Assembly: GCA_018136815.1 (NCBI GenBank)
Contig: CM030934.1
Location: forward strand, 4,165,587-4,229,586
From: Isochrysis galbana
Lineage: Eukaryota; Haptophyta; Isochrysidales; Isochrysidaceae
Length of the DNA stretch: 64,000 nt
Direction of reading: 5' to 3'
Shown here: positions 62,504 to 64,000 of the stretch, piece by piece
How the letters are laid out: each line of letters opens with the position of its first letter
How positions within the stretch are numbered: position 1 is the stretch's first letter
The notes under the pieces: model-generated
Seen by the model: the letters and a program-made list of their open reading frames with translations, nothing else
Database searches by the model: none
Told to the model about the DNA's origin: nothing
Position numbers and translations under genes: made by a program

Positions 62504-64000
62504 TCAAAGTTGGTCTGCATAGGTGCGGTACAAGTACTCAACAATATCCGCGCTCTCTCCCATTGCCTTGCCTGTGTTCGGATCGACCAGATATGGCGCT
62601 GTGCTCTTACCCGCGAGTTCAATCAATGTCTGCCGGCGTGGCGACCCTTTGCCAACAGACTGAATCTCGTGAGGCAGGTCGAGCTCGGTGAGAGCCTCAC
62701 GCACCAACCTGCAGAATTGATTTCCTGAATTAAAAGGCAGAAACGAAGCGGTCAAGCCGGAGGGTAGGCGAGGCCGCACTATAGCACGTGCGTCTGGGCG
62801 GTTGACGCAGCAGACTTCACTCACCATCGTAAGAGTAGAGCACCAACGGCCTCGGCGGTGAATCCGACCCACGCACAGACTCAACAACAGCTCCGCCATG
62901 CGTTGGACGCAACAGGATGGGAGCCCATCCCGTCAGCAGAGTAGAGGGCATGAAGTAATTGCTTGGTGGCGGCAAGGGAAGCCCTTTGCCATACTTGCTC
63001 ATAAGATGGTTCACAATATCCTCCGATTCGAAAAGCTTTATCGCCGCCGCATCATCCTCGAAGTAGGGAAAAGTGGGACGACTCTTGCCAGCGGCAGTGG
63101 CTGCCTCCTCAACGTGTTTCCGATGGCGCGACCCACGTCCGCACGGCAGGACAGTGTAAGAGAGGTCAAGATAGGTGGCCACCTCGCGCACACGGCGGCA
63201 GAATGGGCAGCCTTCGAACTCGTAGAGCCGCAGCGCCGAAGGTTCAGGTCGATTGGCAAGGCAACCAACTTGGCCATCAGTTAGCTCCGCTGCGACCGTC
63301 GTGCCATACGGCAGACGGCTGATGGAGGCCAGACCAGAGGTAAGCGTATCCAAGGCCCCAGGCCGGCGTTTTATGGCGAGCGGCGCGAGATCGAGAAGCT
63401 GTCGTGGAGTCAGGATGCCCTCCACGGATTTGTCAGCAGCAGCAGCGATGATGGCTGCTCCAGCCACCTCCACACGTAAGGGTGGGGAGAAGGTCCCGGA
63501 ACCGATGTTGAGGGCATCCCCCACAGCCCAGATCGGAAGCAGCGGCAAGATGTCGAGCTTTGTCGGGTCCCACATGAACGATGGTCGCGCCAAGATGGGG
63601 CGCACACCTGCGCCCAATCCATCCGCTGCCAAGGCCTCCTCGACCGCGCGCTTTGCATCCAAATACCTGCACAGCCATGAAGGCGCGATGTTCCCCTCGA
63701 TCTTCGTCCCCAATTCGTTGTCCTTCCATCCAGCCTCGGCGGCAGAGACGAACACGTAGGGCCTTAAACTTCCAGAAGGCGGCTTTGTGCTGCGTGCCGC
63801 CTCGAGCAGCGCGATGCCTGTCGCCCGCATCTCAGAGTCGTAGGTCGCTTCTTGCCCCGGTTGAGACCGTGAGCCGGATGTGAGGAAGTTGAGTTTGCTG
63901 AGGCCGGAGGAGGTGTCAAGTAGGAGCCCGATGGAGTGGACGAAGGCGTCGGCCTCAGCGGCGAGAGTGCTCAACAGCTGCTCATCTGCCGCGTTCCCCT
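62504..64000 (-). CDS. Atypical SDR fused to two GST-N/glutaredoxin-like domains (partial)
   Basis: Exon 1 runs from beyond the right edge to 62825, and exon 2 62724-62504, joined over a GT-AG intron of 100 nt. The N-terminal part is an NAD(P)-binding atypical SDR (NmrA/COQ11-like): YVFVSAAEAGW, YLDAKRAVEEALAADGLG, VRPILARPSFMWDPTKLD. Two thioredoxin-fold units follow: LYEFEGCPFCRRVREVATYL with a CPFC motif, and VLYSYDGNQFCRLVREALTE where the first Cys is replaced. The tandem pair resembles plant plastid GST_N_3 proteins. Probable redox or quinone/lipid enzyme; substrate unknown. The 5' end is outside the window. Confidence 0.8.

Overview
The window looks like nuclear DNA from a GC-rich unicellular alga with a secondary plastid, most like a haptophyte; the lineage is an inference. 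Host genes have short GT-AG introns (about 100-185 nt). Several plastid-type proteins start with a signal peptide followed by a transit-like stretch (HSP90, acetyl-CoA synthetase, small multidrug-export protein). Spacers are long and full of C/G, GA and CT runs, and transposable elements take up a large share. There is one 100-N assembly gap (32649-32748). I saw no rRNA, no CRISPR, no certain tRNA, and no LTR or virus-like element.

Host genes from left to right: plastid-type HSP90 (3301-6065, +, 5 exons); a pentapeptide-repeat protein with a coiled-coil front end (14953-16719, +); an OMS1/METTL7-like methyltransferase (18367-19349, +); an ELMO-domain protein (21936-23755, +, 2 exons); a 98-aa protein with a mitochondrial-type presequence (25894-26190, -); an orphan ORF (27763-28212, -); acetyl-CoA synthetase (29194-31275, +); a GT47 exostosin-like glycosyltransferase (35860-37882, -, 2 exons); a PAN-like plus PC-esterase protein (38636-41148, +); an orphan possibly extracellular protein (42254-43396, -); a GT34-like glycosyltransferase (50143-51114, -); SAP18 (52544-53074, -); a small multidrug-export family membrane protein (55865-56804, +, 2 exons); a multi-pass membrane protein (59962-61363, -, 2 exons); and an SDR fused to two GST-N/glutaredoxin-like domains (62504 to the right edge, -). 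The stretch 35.8-51.1 kb collects proteins that make or modify surface glycans, which suggests a shared role in cell-surface polysaccharide.

Two kinds of mobile DNA dominate. (1) hAT-type DNA transposons: 1070-3188 has matching inverted ends and a perfect 8-bp target duplication, and sits about 110 bp before the HSP90 start codon. A nest of hAT pieces at 53467-55861 ends at the start codon of the multidrug-export gene, and the apparent target duplication includes that ATG. (2) A LINE-like non-LTR family. One copy (44000-48591) has a perfect 16-bp target duplication, overlapping ORF1 and ORF2, an L1/Tx1-like reverse transcriptase, a C-terminal zinc knuckle and a T-tract at the sense 3' end, but no endonuclease domain. 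Other copies or fragments lie at 6961-9481, 32829-34071, 57356-59039 (-), 61564-62012 (-) and 20380-20460 (-).

Every LINE copy that keeps its 5' end starts with a short hairpin directly before an ATGGAGCGC start. The hairpin sequence differs between copies while pairing is kept. At least four copies have lost internal sequence yet kept the 5' end. That is the opposite of ordinary 5' truncation, and it is the most unusual pattern in the window.
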